Origin: UBA5109 sp965661005 | GTDB lineage: Bacteria; Pseudomonadota; Gammaproteobacteria; Pseudomonadales; Pseudohongiellaceae | Length of the DNA stretch: 64,000 nt | Reading direction: 5' to 3' | NCBI GenBank assembly: GCA_965661005.1 | Contig: CBFICB010000007.1 | Location: 62,001 to 126,000 of the forward strand | In this document: positions 8,608 to 17,377 of the stretch, piece by piece | Numbering within the stretch: the first letter of the stretch is position 1 | Layout: every line of letters starts with the position of its first letter | Translations under genes and position numbers: made by a program | The notes under the pieces: model-generated | Database searches by the model: none | Told to the model about the DNA's origin: nothing | What the model saw: only the letters and a program-made list of their open reading frames with translations

Positions 8608-9960
8608 TTATTTCATTCTTAACACAAAAATATCATCATTTTGTGTCGGGTCTGTAGCGGCACGAACTTCTGCCACATCCTCTGCGCTAATAGCTGATGC
8701 TGAGTTACCCCAGGAAGAGCGGACGTAGCTTAAGACATCTGCAATTTGCTGGTCGTCTAATAAAAGCCTGAAGTAAGGCATATTGGTCGTCACTGGTCCT
8801 TCTGAAGAGACAAGACGCAATGAGCCGTTTAAGGTCATATTGATCAAAGAGCTTGGATCAGGGTCTAACACGCCTGGATTTCCAGCCAGTGCAGGTTGGT
8901 AGGGGTAATAACCATTACCGCTAGTCACATGGCAATTTGAGCAGTACTCATAGTAGAGCTGGGAGCCTTCTGTTGAAAAATCAAGATTCAGCAGCTTTTG
9001 TGTCTTGGTATCATCATAGACAAATTCTCCCTCGTCTGCTGTAGCAGGTAGGGAGCTTAAATAGACAGCGACGGCATTGATGTCTTCAGAACTCATATAG
9101 CGAGTGCTATTGTTGACAACCTCGACCATGGTGCCAACGGCGGTGCCAAAGCGATTGCGCCCGGTTTGTAAAAATTCTTCATGATCTTCAACGTCCCAAC
9201 GGCCTCTGCCAGTTAAGGTGTTTCCATGCAAAGCGGAGGCTGACCAGTAGTCCAGTGCAGCGCCTGTCAGAAAATCACTGTCACTACTGTCTAGGCCTTT
9301 TTCTTGCAGCATCAAACCTCGAGGAGTATGACAAGCACCACAGTGCCCAAGACCTTCAACTAAATAAGCGCCACGGTTCCATGCATCATTCTGGTTATCA
9401 GCCACTGCATAAGGGTCATCATCATGAGCAAGCGCATTCCATATGCCCAGAGCCCAACGAACATTTTTCCATCCGGGAATTTTTGCTGGAAGATTCGCTT
9501 GATTCACCGCTTCAACTTCATTCATCAGGAAATCATATAAAGCGCGCATATCCTGCTCAGACATTTTTGCATAGGAGGTGTAGGGCATTGCAGGATAGAT
9601 TCGATGACCATCTTTAGTTTTGCCTAAACGCATAGCGCGGTCAAAATCTGCGAAGGTGTAGCTGCCAATACCGGTTTCGATATCGGGTGTAATATTCGTG
9701 GTATAGATATTACCGAGCAGGGGAACATTCATTTCCAGACCGCCAGCCAAAGGAGCGCCATCTTCAGTTGTATGACAGGCCACACAATTGCCTAGACGAG
9801 CAACATATTCGCCATGAGAGATTCCAACGGCTTCAGCCTGTTCAGCACTATTTGTGGCAAAGGTCGATTCGGTTAACACGGGCTCGAAGCCACAGGCGCT
9901 CAAAAGAAAACTTAAAATACATACGGATAAAAGCTTGTTATAGTGCTTGATCTTAGGCAT
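8608..9960 (-). CDS. Triheme c-type cytochrome lipoprotein (alcohol dehydrogenase cytochrome subunit type)
   Basis: 450 residues with three haem-binding sites, CVACH, CGACH and CSNCH, in three consecutive class-I cytochrome c domains, each followed by a candidate axial methionine (for example MPYTSYAKM, MPYFRLLL). This is the layout of the cytochrome c subunits of membrane-bound alcohol, gluconate and aldehyde dehydrogenases. The N-terminus is a lipoprotein signal (SFLLSACGFEP, cysteine near residue 22), so it should be anchored to a membrane facing the periplasm. No partner dehydrogenase gene is adjacent, so the electron donor is unknown. Confidence 0.85.
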   Translation of the reverse strand: MPKIKHYNKLLSVCILSFLLSACGFEPVLTESTFATNSAEQAEAVGISHGEYVARLGNCVACHTTEDGAPLAGGLEMNVPLLGNIYTTNITPDIETGIGSYTFADFDRAMRLGKTKDGHRIYPAMPYTSYAKMSEQDMRALYDFLMNEVEAVNQANLPAKIPGWKNVRWALGIWNALAHDDDPYAVADNQNDAWNRGAYLVEGLGHCGACHTPRGLMLQEKGLDSSDSDFLTGAALDYWSASALHGNTLTGRGRWDVEDHEEFLQTGRNRFGTAVGTMVEVVNNSTRYMSSEDINAVAVYLSSLPATADEGEFVYDDTKTQKLLNLDFSTEGSQLYYEYCSNCHVTSGNGYYPYQPALAGNPGVLDPDPSSLINMTLNGSLRLVSSEGPVTTNMPYFRLLLDDQQIADVLSYVRSSWGNSASAISAEDVAEVRAATDPTQNDDIFVLRMK

Positions 9961-10090
9961 AGGTCTTATTTTTAGTCCTGATTATAAAGTCTGATTAATT
10001 CCAGAGTTGTTAGGTTTTAAAAACAATGAAAGACTATCATTTCCTGTTTAAAATTCACATCAAACTATTCATTTTAAGCTTTTATTAGTT

Positions 10091-10596
10091 ATGCCCGAAC
10101 AGCCAACACTCAAGCGTTCAATGAACTTATTAATCCTGACCTTTTATGGTTTGGGAACCATCATTGGAGCTGGTATTTATGTATTGATTGGAGAAGTAGC
10201 TGCTGTGGCAGGCAGTTTCATGCCCTTATCGTTTTTGCTGGCAGGCTTCATCGCCCTGTTTACAGGTTTAAGCTATGCTGAATTAGCCTCTCGTTTTCTC
10301 GTCTCTCCCGACGAAGGTGTTTTCTTAAAAAAACCTGGGCTGGCACGCCATTATTGGCAACTGTCACAGTAGCTGTATTCGTTTTAGCCTTGCTGCTGCC
10401 TCTGGCAAGGCTGGCTCAACTAACCAGCTTAATCATGCTGTTGGTCTTTGTCAGTATTAATATTGCATTGATCATCATAAAACGACGATCTAGCTCTAAT
10501 GCCACCATAATACATGTGCCAGTTTTTGTTCCGTTTATAGGAGCCGTCAGTTCATTTTTGTTAGTGGCTTATCAAGTATTGAATTTATTAGGATAG
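10091..10596 (+). pseudogene. Remnant of an APC-family amino-acid permease
   Basis: The first 75 or so residues are the classic start of an APC permease: ILTFYGLGTIIGAGIYVLIG, then LAGFIALFTGLSYAELASRF. Near base 10325, in an A-rich run, the frame changes and the sequence jumps to a typical C-terminal permease part (GTPLLATVTVAVFVLALLLP, then VPVFVPFIGAV). Intact members are about 430-480 residues, so roughly 250-300 residues of transmembrane core are missing. Both a large internal deletion and a frame change are visible, so the gene cannot make a working transporter. Confidence 0.85.
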
Positions 10597-10677
10597 GCGC
10601 AGCTTTGTTGATTTAGCTTAGCAGGCTGTATATGCTTCGATTTGCCAGTTTAGACCTGTAAGGAAGATAGTTTATTA

Positions 10678-11697
10678 ATGAAAACATTCGTTTTCAAAAA
10701 CCTGCTCAGAACTAGTTTGCTTGCTTTTATCTTAGTGCTACCTAACACATTATTAGCTCAGGCAGGGTCTTCCTTGCCAATCGTTTTTGAATCTCCTCAA
10801 GCCTTTTTTGCCAGCGTGTCTCTTGAGATGACTATTAGCAGTGGAGTGCAAGGAGTTCCTCTGAGGCCAAAGGGCTTTTTAAAGATTCCTCAGGATGAGC
10901 AATTTGTTTTTTAGGTAGAACTTGAAAGTGGTCGTCTCAAAGTCCTGGAGCAATTAGAAAATGGTGGCTTTATTGTTCGCCAGATCATTCCGGTTTCTAT
11001 TGGATCCAATGGCTATGATAAACAGGTCGAAGGAGACAAAAGAACACCGATCGGGGTCTATCACTTTACCAGTTTTTTAAATGATGACCAGTTGATGGAC
11101 TATTACGGTTTAGGCGCTTATCCAATCAATTACCCCAATGCTAGTGATTTGCTCATGGGAAAAACTGGTTCAGGTATCTGGTTACATGGTTTGCCAAAAA
11201 ATGTTTCTGAACGACCCTTGCTAGATAGTGATGGCTGTGTGGTGATCTACAACAACAGTTTGCTACAAATGACCCGCTATATAAAAACGGGTAGAACCCC
11301 GATAATTCTTTCTCAATCTGATCTAGAATGGGTTCCTGTCGATCAGGAAGATAGCAGAACAGAGTCTTTATCGAGGGCTCTGGATGAGTGGCGCCGGGAT
11401 TGGGAATCTAAAGATCATCGCCGTTATCTTTCCTGGTATGCAGAAGATTTTAGTGACCTGACTCGAGATTTATCACAATGGTCGGATTATAAACGCCGAG
11501 TAAATGATGCCAAATCATTTATCGACTTGGGTTTTTCAGATATTAGTTTTATTAATGATCCGCAACAACCTGATATTGCCGTTTTAAGGTATTATCAAAC
11601 ATATCAAAGTAGTAATTATGTTTGGCGGGGATGGAAACAGCAATTGTGGCGTCAGCGGGGATCAGATTGGCAGATCATTTATGAGGGAAATGGCTAA
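10678..11697 (+). pseudogene. L,D-transpeptidase (YkuD) gene interrupted by one in-frame amber codon
   Basis: One continuous frame of 340 codons with a single TAG at 10912-10914. Translation before it gives a signal peptide (LLAFILVLPNTLLAQ) and the lead-in to a YkuD domain. After it come VSIGSNGYDKQVEGDKRTPIG, IWLHGLPKN and SDGCVVIYN, the region of the catalytic His and Cys (canonical HG...S-x-GC). The last about 110 residues look like an NTF2/SnoaL-like domain (DEWRRDWESKDHRRYLSWYA), as in Cds6-type L,D-transpeptidases. Such enzymes crosslink peptidoglycan or attach proteins to it in the periplasm. A substitution of one base in a former Tyr, Gln or Trp codon explains the break. A late internal restart would lack the signal peptide. 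Confidence 0.85.
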
Positions 11698-11729
11698 AAC
11701 ACTGGGCTGTTATAGACAATAAACGATTT

Positions 11730-12958
11730 ATGAAAAGACAAATTCAAAATATTCAGGAAATTTCGCCAATAATATTGCTCTCAGTATTGCTCTTTGTCAG
11801 TTGTACGCAATTACCTATTGAGGATCAAACCACTGAAGTTGTTCCTGTAGAAAATGTTGAAGAAAATGAAGGGAACATTTCCGTAGTTGATACAGAGGAC
11901 CTGGATTCTATAACTGAACTTGAACAAGTTGATCCTCAAATAATTGAGCAAAGTGGAGCAATAGAAAATCTTTCAGAAGAATCAGCTGAAGCTTTAAATG
12001 ATACACCTGTTATCTCAGGTTCAGAGATCAGCAATGAAACAATTGGTGAATTAGACATGGAAGAAGCCCTCACAGAAGACGCAGTAGAGATGAGGATGGA
12101 TTAAACGAAAATGAAGAGGTGCTGTTTTCACCAGAAGAATTAGCCCGTATTGATGAAGAGTTAAGGATTCACCAGCGTAATATAGAAGAATTATGTGAAG
12201 AGATAGGCCGTAAACTTGGCAGTGTTAGTGTTGAAGATTGTTTGACTCAGGAACTTGAATTTGCTGGAGCTTACAGTGTTAATGCTCGACCTCTTGCTAT
12301 GCGAGATTTCCATCCTCTCTCTGAAAGTGATGCCAACACAAAAGTATTAATTATGGGTGGTATTCACGGAGATGAGTATTCCTCTATCTCAATAATGTTT
12401 AAATGGATGTCCTTGATATAAGAAAGCGGCGGTAATAGTTATACATGGCGCTTTTTGCCAAGCGTCAATCCTGATGGCTTACTTGATGGGCAGGCTGTTC
12501 GACAAAATGCTAGCGGAGTGGATCTGAATAGAAACTTCCCTAGTCAGGATTGGGATGCAGCTGCAATTGAGTATTGGCGAAATAATACTGGAGAAAATCC
12601 AAGGCGTTATCCAGGTCAGGCAGCAGCAAGTGAACCTGAAGTGAGATGGATTATTGAACAAATTGAAAAGTTTGACCCTGAAGTTATCGTGTCGGTACAT
12701 GCGCCTTATCATTTACTGGATTTTGATGGGCCTTCACAAGCCCCGGATAAAATCGGAGATTTATATTTGCATCAGCTAGGCGTCTATCCAGGCTCATTGG
12801 GAAATTATGCTGGTCTTGATCTTGGAATCCCTGTCGTCACTCTGGAATTACCCTCGGCAGGGATCATGCCTTCAGTTGATCAAATTGAAACCATGTGGGT
12901 TGATATGGTGACCTGGTTGAACAACCGCTCACAGATTGGGCAGCAAGCAGGTCTGTAA
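11730..12958 (+). pseudogene. M14-family zinc carboxypeptidase (murein peptide amidase-like), broken by a frameshift and a stop
   Basis: The first frame (11730-12104) encodes a lipoprotein signal (LLSVLLFVSCTQL) and a long acidic linker. It shifts frame around 12080-12090; the second frame begins with SPEELARIDEELRIHQRNIEEL and contains the zinc motif GGIHGDEYSS. It is interrupted in frame by TAA at 12419-12421 and then continues with PSVNPDGLLDG, NASGVDLNRNFPSQDW, VSVHAPYHLLDFDGP (third zinc ligand) and VVTLELPSAG (catalytic Glu). All M14 catalytic elements are thus still recognisable. Intact, it would be an envelope enzyme trimming murein peptides, matching the neighbouring broken L,D-transpeptidase 32 bp upstream. 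Confidence 0.85.
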
Positions 12959-13105
12959 TTCCTTTTTTAATTCAGTTTCTGTGAAAAAGTTTTTAACCAT
13001 GTAAAAAATAAAGTTATTTTAGGGTTTTCTCAGGAATAATCTTTCTCTTTTACTGGCTCGAGCTTATACTCCACGGCTTTTATAGTGAGCTTGGGCGAAT
13101 AAACC

Positions 13106-15322
13106 TTGAAGAAGATTAATCTTTTTGTACTTTTCACAAGCATTGTTTGTATTTCAGGCTCGCTCTACGCGCAAGTCCCATCATCTGCCGAAACTCCTCA
13201 AACTACTGAACGCACAAGAGCCCAAATCAACGCCACTACTTTAAGGCCTGTTCTGGATGGCGTGCTGGATGATGAAATCTGGCAGCAGGCGACTCGAATT
13301 GATAATTTTCATCAGACTAATCCGGTTGATCATGGAATACCTTCACAGCGGACTGATGTCTTTGTTGCTTACAGTGAAACATTTTTCTATGTAGGGGCAA
13401 GGATGTATGACAGCGATCCCTCACAAATCAGCGCTCGACAATTAATTCAGGGCCAGTCGATCAATTTCGACGATACCATGGGCGTGTTCCTTGATTCCTT
13501 TAATAACTCCAGAACCGGTTTTTATTTTTCAACAAATCCTAATGGTGTCAGGAGTGAAGGAGTCTGGGAGGCGGCCAATAGGTTCAATTCTGACTGGAGC
13601 GGAATCTGGCAGGTGGAATCCAGACTTGATGAACAGGGCTGGGTAGCAGAATTCGCCATTCCGTTTACGACATTAAACTTTGATCCAACAACGGATGAAT
13701 GGGGTTTTAATCTGGTGCGTTCAAAAGCCAGCACTAACGAGGATATTGCCTGGTCTTCTTTTAATCGCAGCACAAATCCCTCTACGGCTGGGCAGGTGTC
13801 GGGTATTAGAGATATCAGGCAAGGGCTGGGTCTGGATGTTGTTCCTTCAGTAACAGTAGCCTCCAAGGAGGATTATATCGCGGATACTACAGGTTCACGT
13901 TTCGACCCTTCACTGGATGTATTCTACAAATTTACTCCGAATTTGACTGGAGCGCTTACTTTAAACACCGATTTTTCAGCCACTGAAGTTGATGATGTGC
14001 AGGTCAATCTAACGCGTTTCTCAATTGCTTTTCCGGAGAAGCGTGATTTTTTCCTACAGGATTCTGAGATTTTTGGTTTTGGCACAACAACGGGATTTAG
14101 ACGTGGAGGGGGTCCTAGTGATGCGGATCCTTTTTACTCCAGAAGAATAGGTCTAGATCCGGCAACTGGTCAGCCCGTTGATATTGATTTTGGGGGGAAA
14201 CTAGCCGGTAGAGTTGGAGACTATAGTGTTGGGGTTCTCGCGGTGCAGCAAGGAGACCGTCCTGGTCTGGACGGGCAAAATGTCTTAATTGCGCGCGCTA
14301 CACGTAATATTTTAAATGAGTCACGAATAGGTTTTATTGTTACCGATGGCGACCCAAACAGTGAAACCGATAACTCTGTGGTGGGTACAGATTTTTCTTA
14401 TAGAAATACCCGTTTTTCGGATACCCATTCTTTAAGTGCTGCGCTTGCCTATCAGCAAACTGATACAGAAGGGCTTGATGGCGATGATAAGTCTTATAAC
14501 GCCAGTATTAATCTTTCCACTCAGAACACAGGATTCAGTTATGGAGCCTCCTACCTTTATATCGGTGAAGACTACAACCCTGCATTAGGGTTTGCCAGAC
14601 GTAAAGGGATTGAGAGAGGCGAGATAACGGTCAATGGGCGTTATTTTTTACGCAATAATCCTCGAATACGAAATTTATTTACCTTTGCCCGTTTTTCTCG
14701 AACAGATACGCTGGATACCAAGCAGTTACAAAGCCAGGCTTTAAATTGGCGGGTACTTAATATTCAAAGTCAAAATGGAGATTCACTGGGGTTTCAGTTG
14801 AATCACGAAACCGAGGGCCTGGAAAAAGATTTTCAAATCAGACCGGGCATTATTATACCCACTGGAGAATATACTTTTGATTCCTATGAAGTCATGTTTA
14901 ATACCACCAATCAACGTCGCTTCTCGCCAGATTTAAGTTATCAGTGGGGAGAATTTTATGATGGTAACACTGAGCAATACGACCTTGGCGTTAATTGGCG
15001 ACCTAATGAACATGTGCTACTGGATTTAAGTTATAGGGTTCAGAACACCGAACTACCAAGCGGGAATTTCACCATTCGCCAGATTTCTCTGGATGCTAAC
15101 TATGCTTTCAATGTCAGATGGTCATGGGTCAATTTGATTCAGTATGTCAATTCCAATGGTAATCTTGGAATAAACAGCCGCTTGCGCTGGAACCCCAGGG
15201 CCGGTGAGGATTTTTTCCTGGTTGTGAATTACAACTTTGACTCAATGGAAGGGGCCTTTGTCGGTTTGAATTCAAAAGATTCTGAAATCGTTCTTAAATA
15301 TACCCGCAACTTCCGTTTTTAA
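13106..15322 (+). CDS. DUF5916 outer-membrane beta-barrel protein with CBM9-like N-terminal domain (copy 1)
   Basis: 738 residues, TTG start followed by a signal peptide (KKINLFVLFTSIVCISGSLYAQ region, cleaved after AQ). The N-terminal about 200 residues resemble a carbohydrate-binding module 9-like domain (VLDGVLDDEIWQQA, VAYSETFFYVGARMYDSDP). The rest alternates beta-strand-like segments, with RFSIAFPEKRDFFLQDSEIF typical of DUF5916, and ends in ...YTRNFRF. A C-terminal phenylalanine is the usual BAM signal for outer-membrane barrels. Function unknown. A second copy at 30648-32882 (minus strand) is closely similar along the whole length. Directly downstream of the decayed peptidase gene; it does not share obvious operon partners. 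Confidence 0.8.
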   Translation: MKKINLFVLFTSIVCISGSLYAQVPSSAETPQTTERTRAQINATTLRPVLDGVLDDEIWQQATRIDNFHQTNPVDHGIPSQRTDVFVAYSETFFYVGARMYDSDPSQISARQLIQGQSINFDDTMGVFLDSFNNSRTGFYFSTNPNGVRSEGVWEAANRFNSDWSGIWQVESRLDEQGWVAEFAIPFTTLNFDPTTDEWGFNLVRSKASTNEDIAWSSFNRSTNPSTAGQVSGIRDIRQGLGLDVVPSVTVASKEDYIADTTGSRFDPSLDVFYKFTPNLTGALTLNTDFSATEVDDVQVNLTRFSIAFPEKRDFFLQDSEIFGFGTTTGFRRGGGPSDADPFYSRRIGLDPATGQPVDIDFGGKLAGRVGDYSVGVLAVQQGDRPGLDGQNVLIARATRNILNESRIGFIVTDGDPNSETDNSVVGTDFSYRNTRFSDTHSLSAALAYQQTDTEGLDGDDKSYNASINLSTQNTGFSYGASYLYIGEDYNPALGFARRKGIERGEITVNGRYFLRNNPRIRNLFTFARFSRTDTLDTKQLQSQALNWRVLNIQSQNGDSLGFQLNHETEGLEKDFQIRPGIIIPTGEYTFDSYEVMFNTTNQRRFSPDLSYQWGEFYDGNTEQYDLGVNWRPNEHVLLDLSYRVQNTELPSGNFTIRQISLDANYAFNVRWSWVNLIQYVNSNGNLGINSRLRWNPRAGEDFFLVVNYNFDSMEGAFVGLNSKDSEIVLKYTRNFRF

Positions 15323-15357
15323 TATTTAGCATTCATAACTCATAAACTTTAGACACT

Positions 15358-15383
15358 ACAAAGCCTGCAGAAGCCGGCTTTGT
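15358..15383 (+). terminator. Possible terminator hairpin after the DUF5916 gene
   Basis: ACAAAGCC (15358-15365) pairs with GGCTTTGT (15376-15383), 10-nt loop, 36 bp after the stop codon. The following tract (TTGTATG) is only weakly T-rich, so termination strength is doubtful. Confidence 0.4.
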
Positions 15384-15388
15384 TTGTA

Positions 15389-15434
15389 TGGAGTACCCGG
15401 CACGATTTAAACGTGCGACCCTCTTAGTTCGAAG
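15389..15434 (-). pseudogene. Relic 3' half of a tRNA (Arg-UCG-like), including CCA
   Basis: Read on the minus strand, the 46 bases fit the 3' half of a tRNA element by element: anticodon loop CTTCGAA (anticodon TCG), stem strand CTAAG, 6-nt variable loop AGGGTC, a perfect 5-bp T stem GCACG/CGTGC with a 7-nt loop TTTAAAT, acceptor strand CGGGTAC, discriminator T and encoded CCA. The D-arm and 5' acceptor strand (which should read GTACCCG) are absent upstream, and the invariant C56 of the T-loop is changed. It therefore cannot be a functional tRNA; it resembles the tRNA-end duplications left at attachment sites of integrating elements. Confidence 0.5.
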
Positions 15435-15731
15435 TGTTACTCCTAGAATCAGTACTTATTTAGTATCAGAACTTATGACCTTGGTCTGCGTGCCAATTTA
15501 GTCTCAATGCCCCATTATAGAACAATTTATGTTCTGTTTTGGCACGTTATTGACTACAGTTTGTTAAATTTCTGCTATCTATCCAAAGCGGACATTAGGT
15601 TGGCCAGCCTATAATACCCACTTATCAATATTGATATATAAGGAACTTATTCAACTCAATGGCATACTAAAATGCAGAAGCTGGCACCCTATACAAATTT
15701 GAACTATCTACAAATATAGAGAATATAAATA
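15435..15731. other. Intergenic remainder before the VOC gene
   Basis: No gene recognised. The only structure seen is a short inverted repeat AGAACA-ATTTA-TGTTCT (15519-15535) followed by a few T, which could be a weak hairpin. The last 60 bases before the VOC gene are AT-rich and probably hold its promoter. Confidence 0.5.
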
Positions 15732-16127
15732 ATGAAAGAAATCACCGGAATCAATCATATTGGTTTAAGAGTTAAAGACCTAAAGACCTCCAGAGTTTTT
15801 TACGAAAAACTAGGCTTTATATTCATAGCTGGCCCTGTCGGTCCGGAACCAGTGGCAATTATGGAGCACCCATCAGGTGTTAACATAAATTTTATCCTCA
15901 ACGCAGATGCTGAGTGCAAAGAAAATGTTCTAATGGATGCACCTGAAAAAAATACAGGTTACACTCATGTTGCGCTAGAAGTGACTAGTGCCGAATCAGC
16001 CTTAAAAAAACTAAAAGAACAAGGTATTACAATTACGGAAGAGGTTGAGTTTGAAGGTGCTCAGTTCTTTTTTATAAGAGATCCCGATAAAAATGTTATC
16101 GAGTTTCATCAGCCTTCAAACCGTTAA
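15732..16127 (+). CDS. VOC-superfamily protein (glyoxalase/dioxygenase fold)
   Basis: 131 residues forming one VOC module of two beta-alpha-beta-beta-beta repeats. The first repeat starts ITGINHIGLRVKDLKTSRVFYEKLGF, with a metal-ligand histidine in NHIGL. The second starts GYTHVALEV, with a histidine, and ends FIRDPDKNVIEFHQ, with the C-terminal glutamate ligand. Members include glyoxalase I, epimerases and dioxygenases; the substrate is not evident. Single gene facing the convergent serC, sharing a bidirectional terminator with it. Confidence 0.85.
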   Translation: MKEITGINHIGLRVKDLKTSRVFYEKLGFIFIAGPVGPEPVAIMEHPSGVNINFILNADAECKENVLMDAPEKNTGYTHVALEVTSAESALKKLKEQGITITEEVEFEGAQFFFIRDPDKNVIEFHQPSNR

Positions 16128-16192
16128 CAAGTCAAGCTTCTGGCCGAAAGCAAACATACGCTAAAGTTTTTAAATAAGACTTTTCAAGAAAC

Positions 16193-16220
16193 AAAAAAGC
16201 AGCCCGTGGGCTGCTTTTTT
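16193..16220. terminator. Bidirectional rho-independent terminator between the VOC gene and serC
   Basis: A perfect inverted repeat: AAAAAAGCAGCCC (16193-16205), 2 nt, GGGCTGCTTTTTT (16208-16220). The GC core is flanked by A6 and T6, so it ends transcription from both convergent genes. Confidence 0.92.
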
Positions 16221-16239
16221 CATACTATTTCAGTTTATT

Positions 16240-17331
16240 TTAGCCTTGTGTGCGTTCAAATTCTTGCATGAACTCTGCCAGTTTTTCACAGCCGGCCAGG
16301 GGCATAGCATTGTAAATTGAGGCTCTGACACCGCCGACATTGCGATGTCCTTTAAGTGCATATAAGCCTATCTCATTCGCCTGTTTCAAAAATGCAGCTG
16401 TGGCGTCTTCGTCAGGCAAAGTAAAGGTCACATTCATAATGGAGCGGTGATCAGAATGCGCAGTCCCAGTGAAATAATCACTGCTATCAATCACGTCATA
16501 TAGTAAGGCTGCTTTTTGCTCGTTAATATTTTCAAGAGCCGTGATGCCACCTTGATCTTTGAGCCACTCTAAGACCAGCCCCATGGTGTAGATCGCAAAG
16601 GTGTTATTAGTATTAGCCAAAGAATGAAATTTTTCATAAGTTGAATAGTTCATTAATGATGGAGTTATTTCCATAGCATGTCCGATCAGATCTTCTCTCA
16701 CAATTACCAAAGCCATTCCTGAGGGTCCAAGATTTTTTTGCAATCCAGCAAAAATAATTCCAACCTCAGAGAAATCAATAACTCGAGAAAAAATCTCTGA
16801 CGTCATATCTATTACTAATGGCACATCTCCAGTATCTGGCAAGTTTTGATAGCGTGTACCATAAATAGTATTGTTGCTAGTTATATAAGCATAAGAAGCA
16901 TCTTGAGGTATCAAGTCTGCTGACAATGCAGGTACTCGATCAAAATTAGTATCTGAGCTGTCTCCAATGATAATTGTCTCGCCGTAACGTTGGGCTTCCT
17001 TCTCTGCAAGCTTTGTCCAATGACCACCAACTGAATAAACAGCTTTATTTGCAGGTTTAAGGTTTAAGAGATTTAATGGTACAGCGGAAAACTGCATCTG
17101 AGCACCACCATGGGTATAAAGAATTTTATAATTTTCCGGAAGATTAGCTAATTCCCTGATCAACTGATCGCATTTGTTGATAACAGTTTCAAACTCTTTC
17201 GAGCGATGGCTGATTTCTATCAGCGATACGCTCATGCCCTGAAAATCAAGAAACTCTTCCTGGATTTGTTGCATAACCGGCACTGGTAACATTGCGGGTC
17301 CGGCACCAAAGTTATATACCTGCTTAGTCAT
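16240..17331 (-). CDS. serC: Phosphoserine aminotransferase
   Basis: 363 residues, full length. Family features: YNFGAGPAMLPVPVMQQIQ at the start, ISHRSKEFETVI, LYTHGGAQMQFSAVPLNLL, the PLP-lysine segment FAGLQKNLGPSG, and C-terminal LKGHRNVGGVRASIYNAMP. It converts 3-phosphohydroxypyruvate plus glutamate to phosphoserine (serine synthesis) and also serves the pyridoxine pathway. It follows serA by 46 bp on the same strand, so the two form a serine-biosynthesis operon. GGAA lies 7 nt before the ATG. Confidence 0.96.
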   Translation of the reverse strand: MTKQVYNFGAGPAMLPVPVMQQIQEEFLDFQGMSVSLIEISHRSKEFETVINKCDQLIRELANLPENYKILYTHGGAQMQFSAVPLNLLNLKPANKAVYSVGGHWTKLAEKEAQRYGETIIIGDSSDTNFDRVPALSADLIPQDASYAYITSNNTIYGTRYQNLPDTGDVPLVIDMTSEIFSRVIDFSEVGIIFAGLQKNLGPSGMALVIVREDLIGHAMEITPSLMNYSTYEKFHSLANTNNTFAIYTMGLVLEWLKDQGGITALENINEQKAALLYDVIDSSDYFTGTAHSDHRSIMNVTFTLPDEDATAAFLKQANEIGLYALKGHRNVGGVRASIYNAMPLAGCEKLAEFMQEFERTQG

Positions 17332-17377
17332 TTATTTTTCCGATTTGATTAATGTTTAACTGTAAATTAAAACCTGC

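Noticed and set aside
10912..10914. Possible recoding of TAG as an amino acid, given amber codons inside two otherwise open frames
   Set aside because: TAG is used as the normal terminator by proA, purK, iscS, iscU and rodZ here, and neighbouring genes are broken by deletions, a frameshift and a TAA. Gene decay explains the data.
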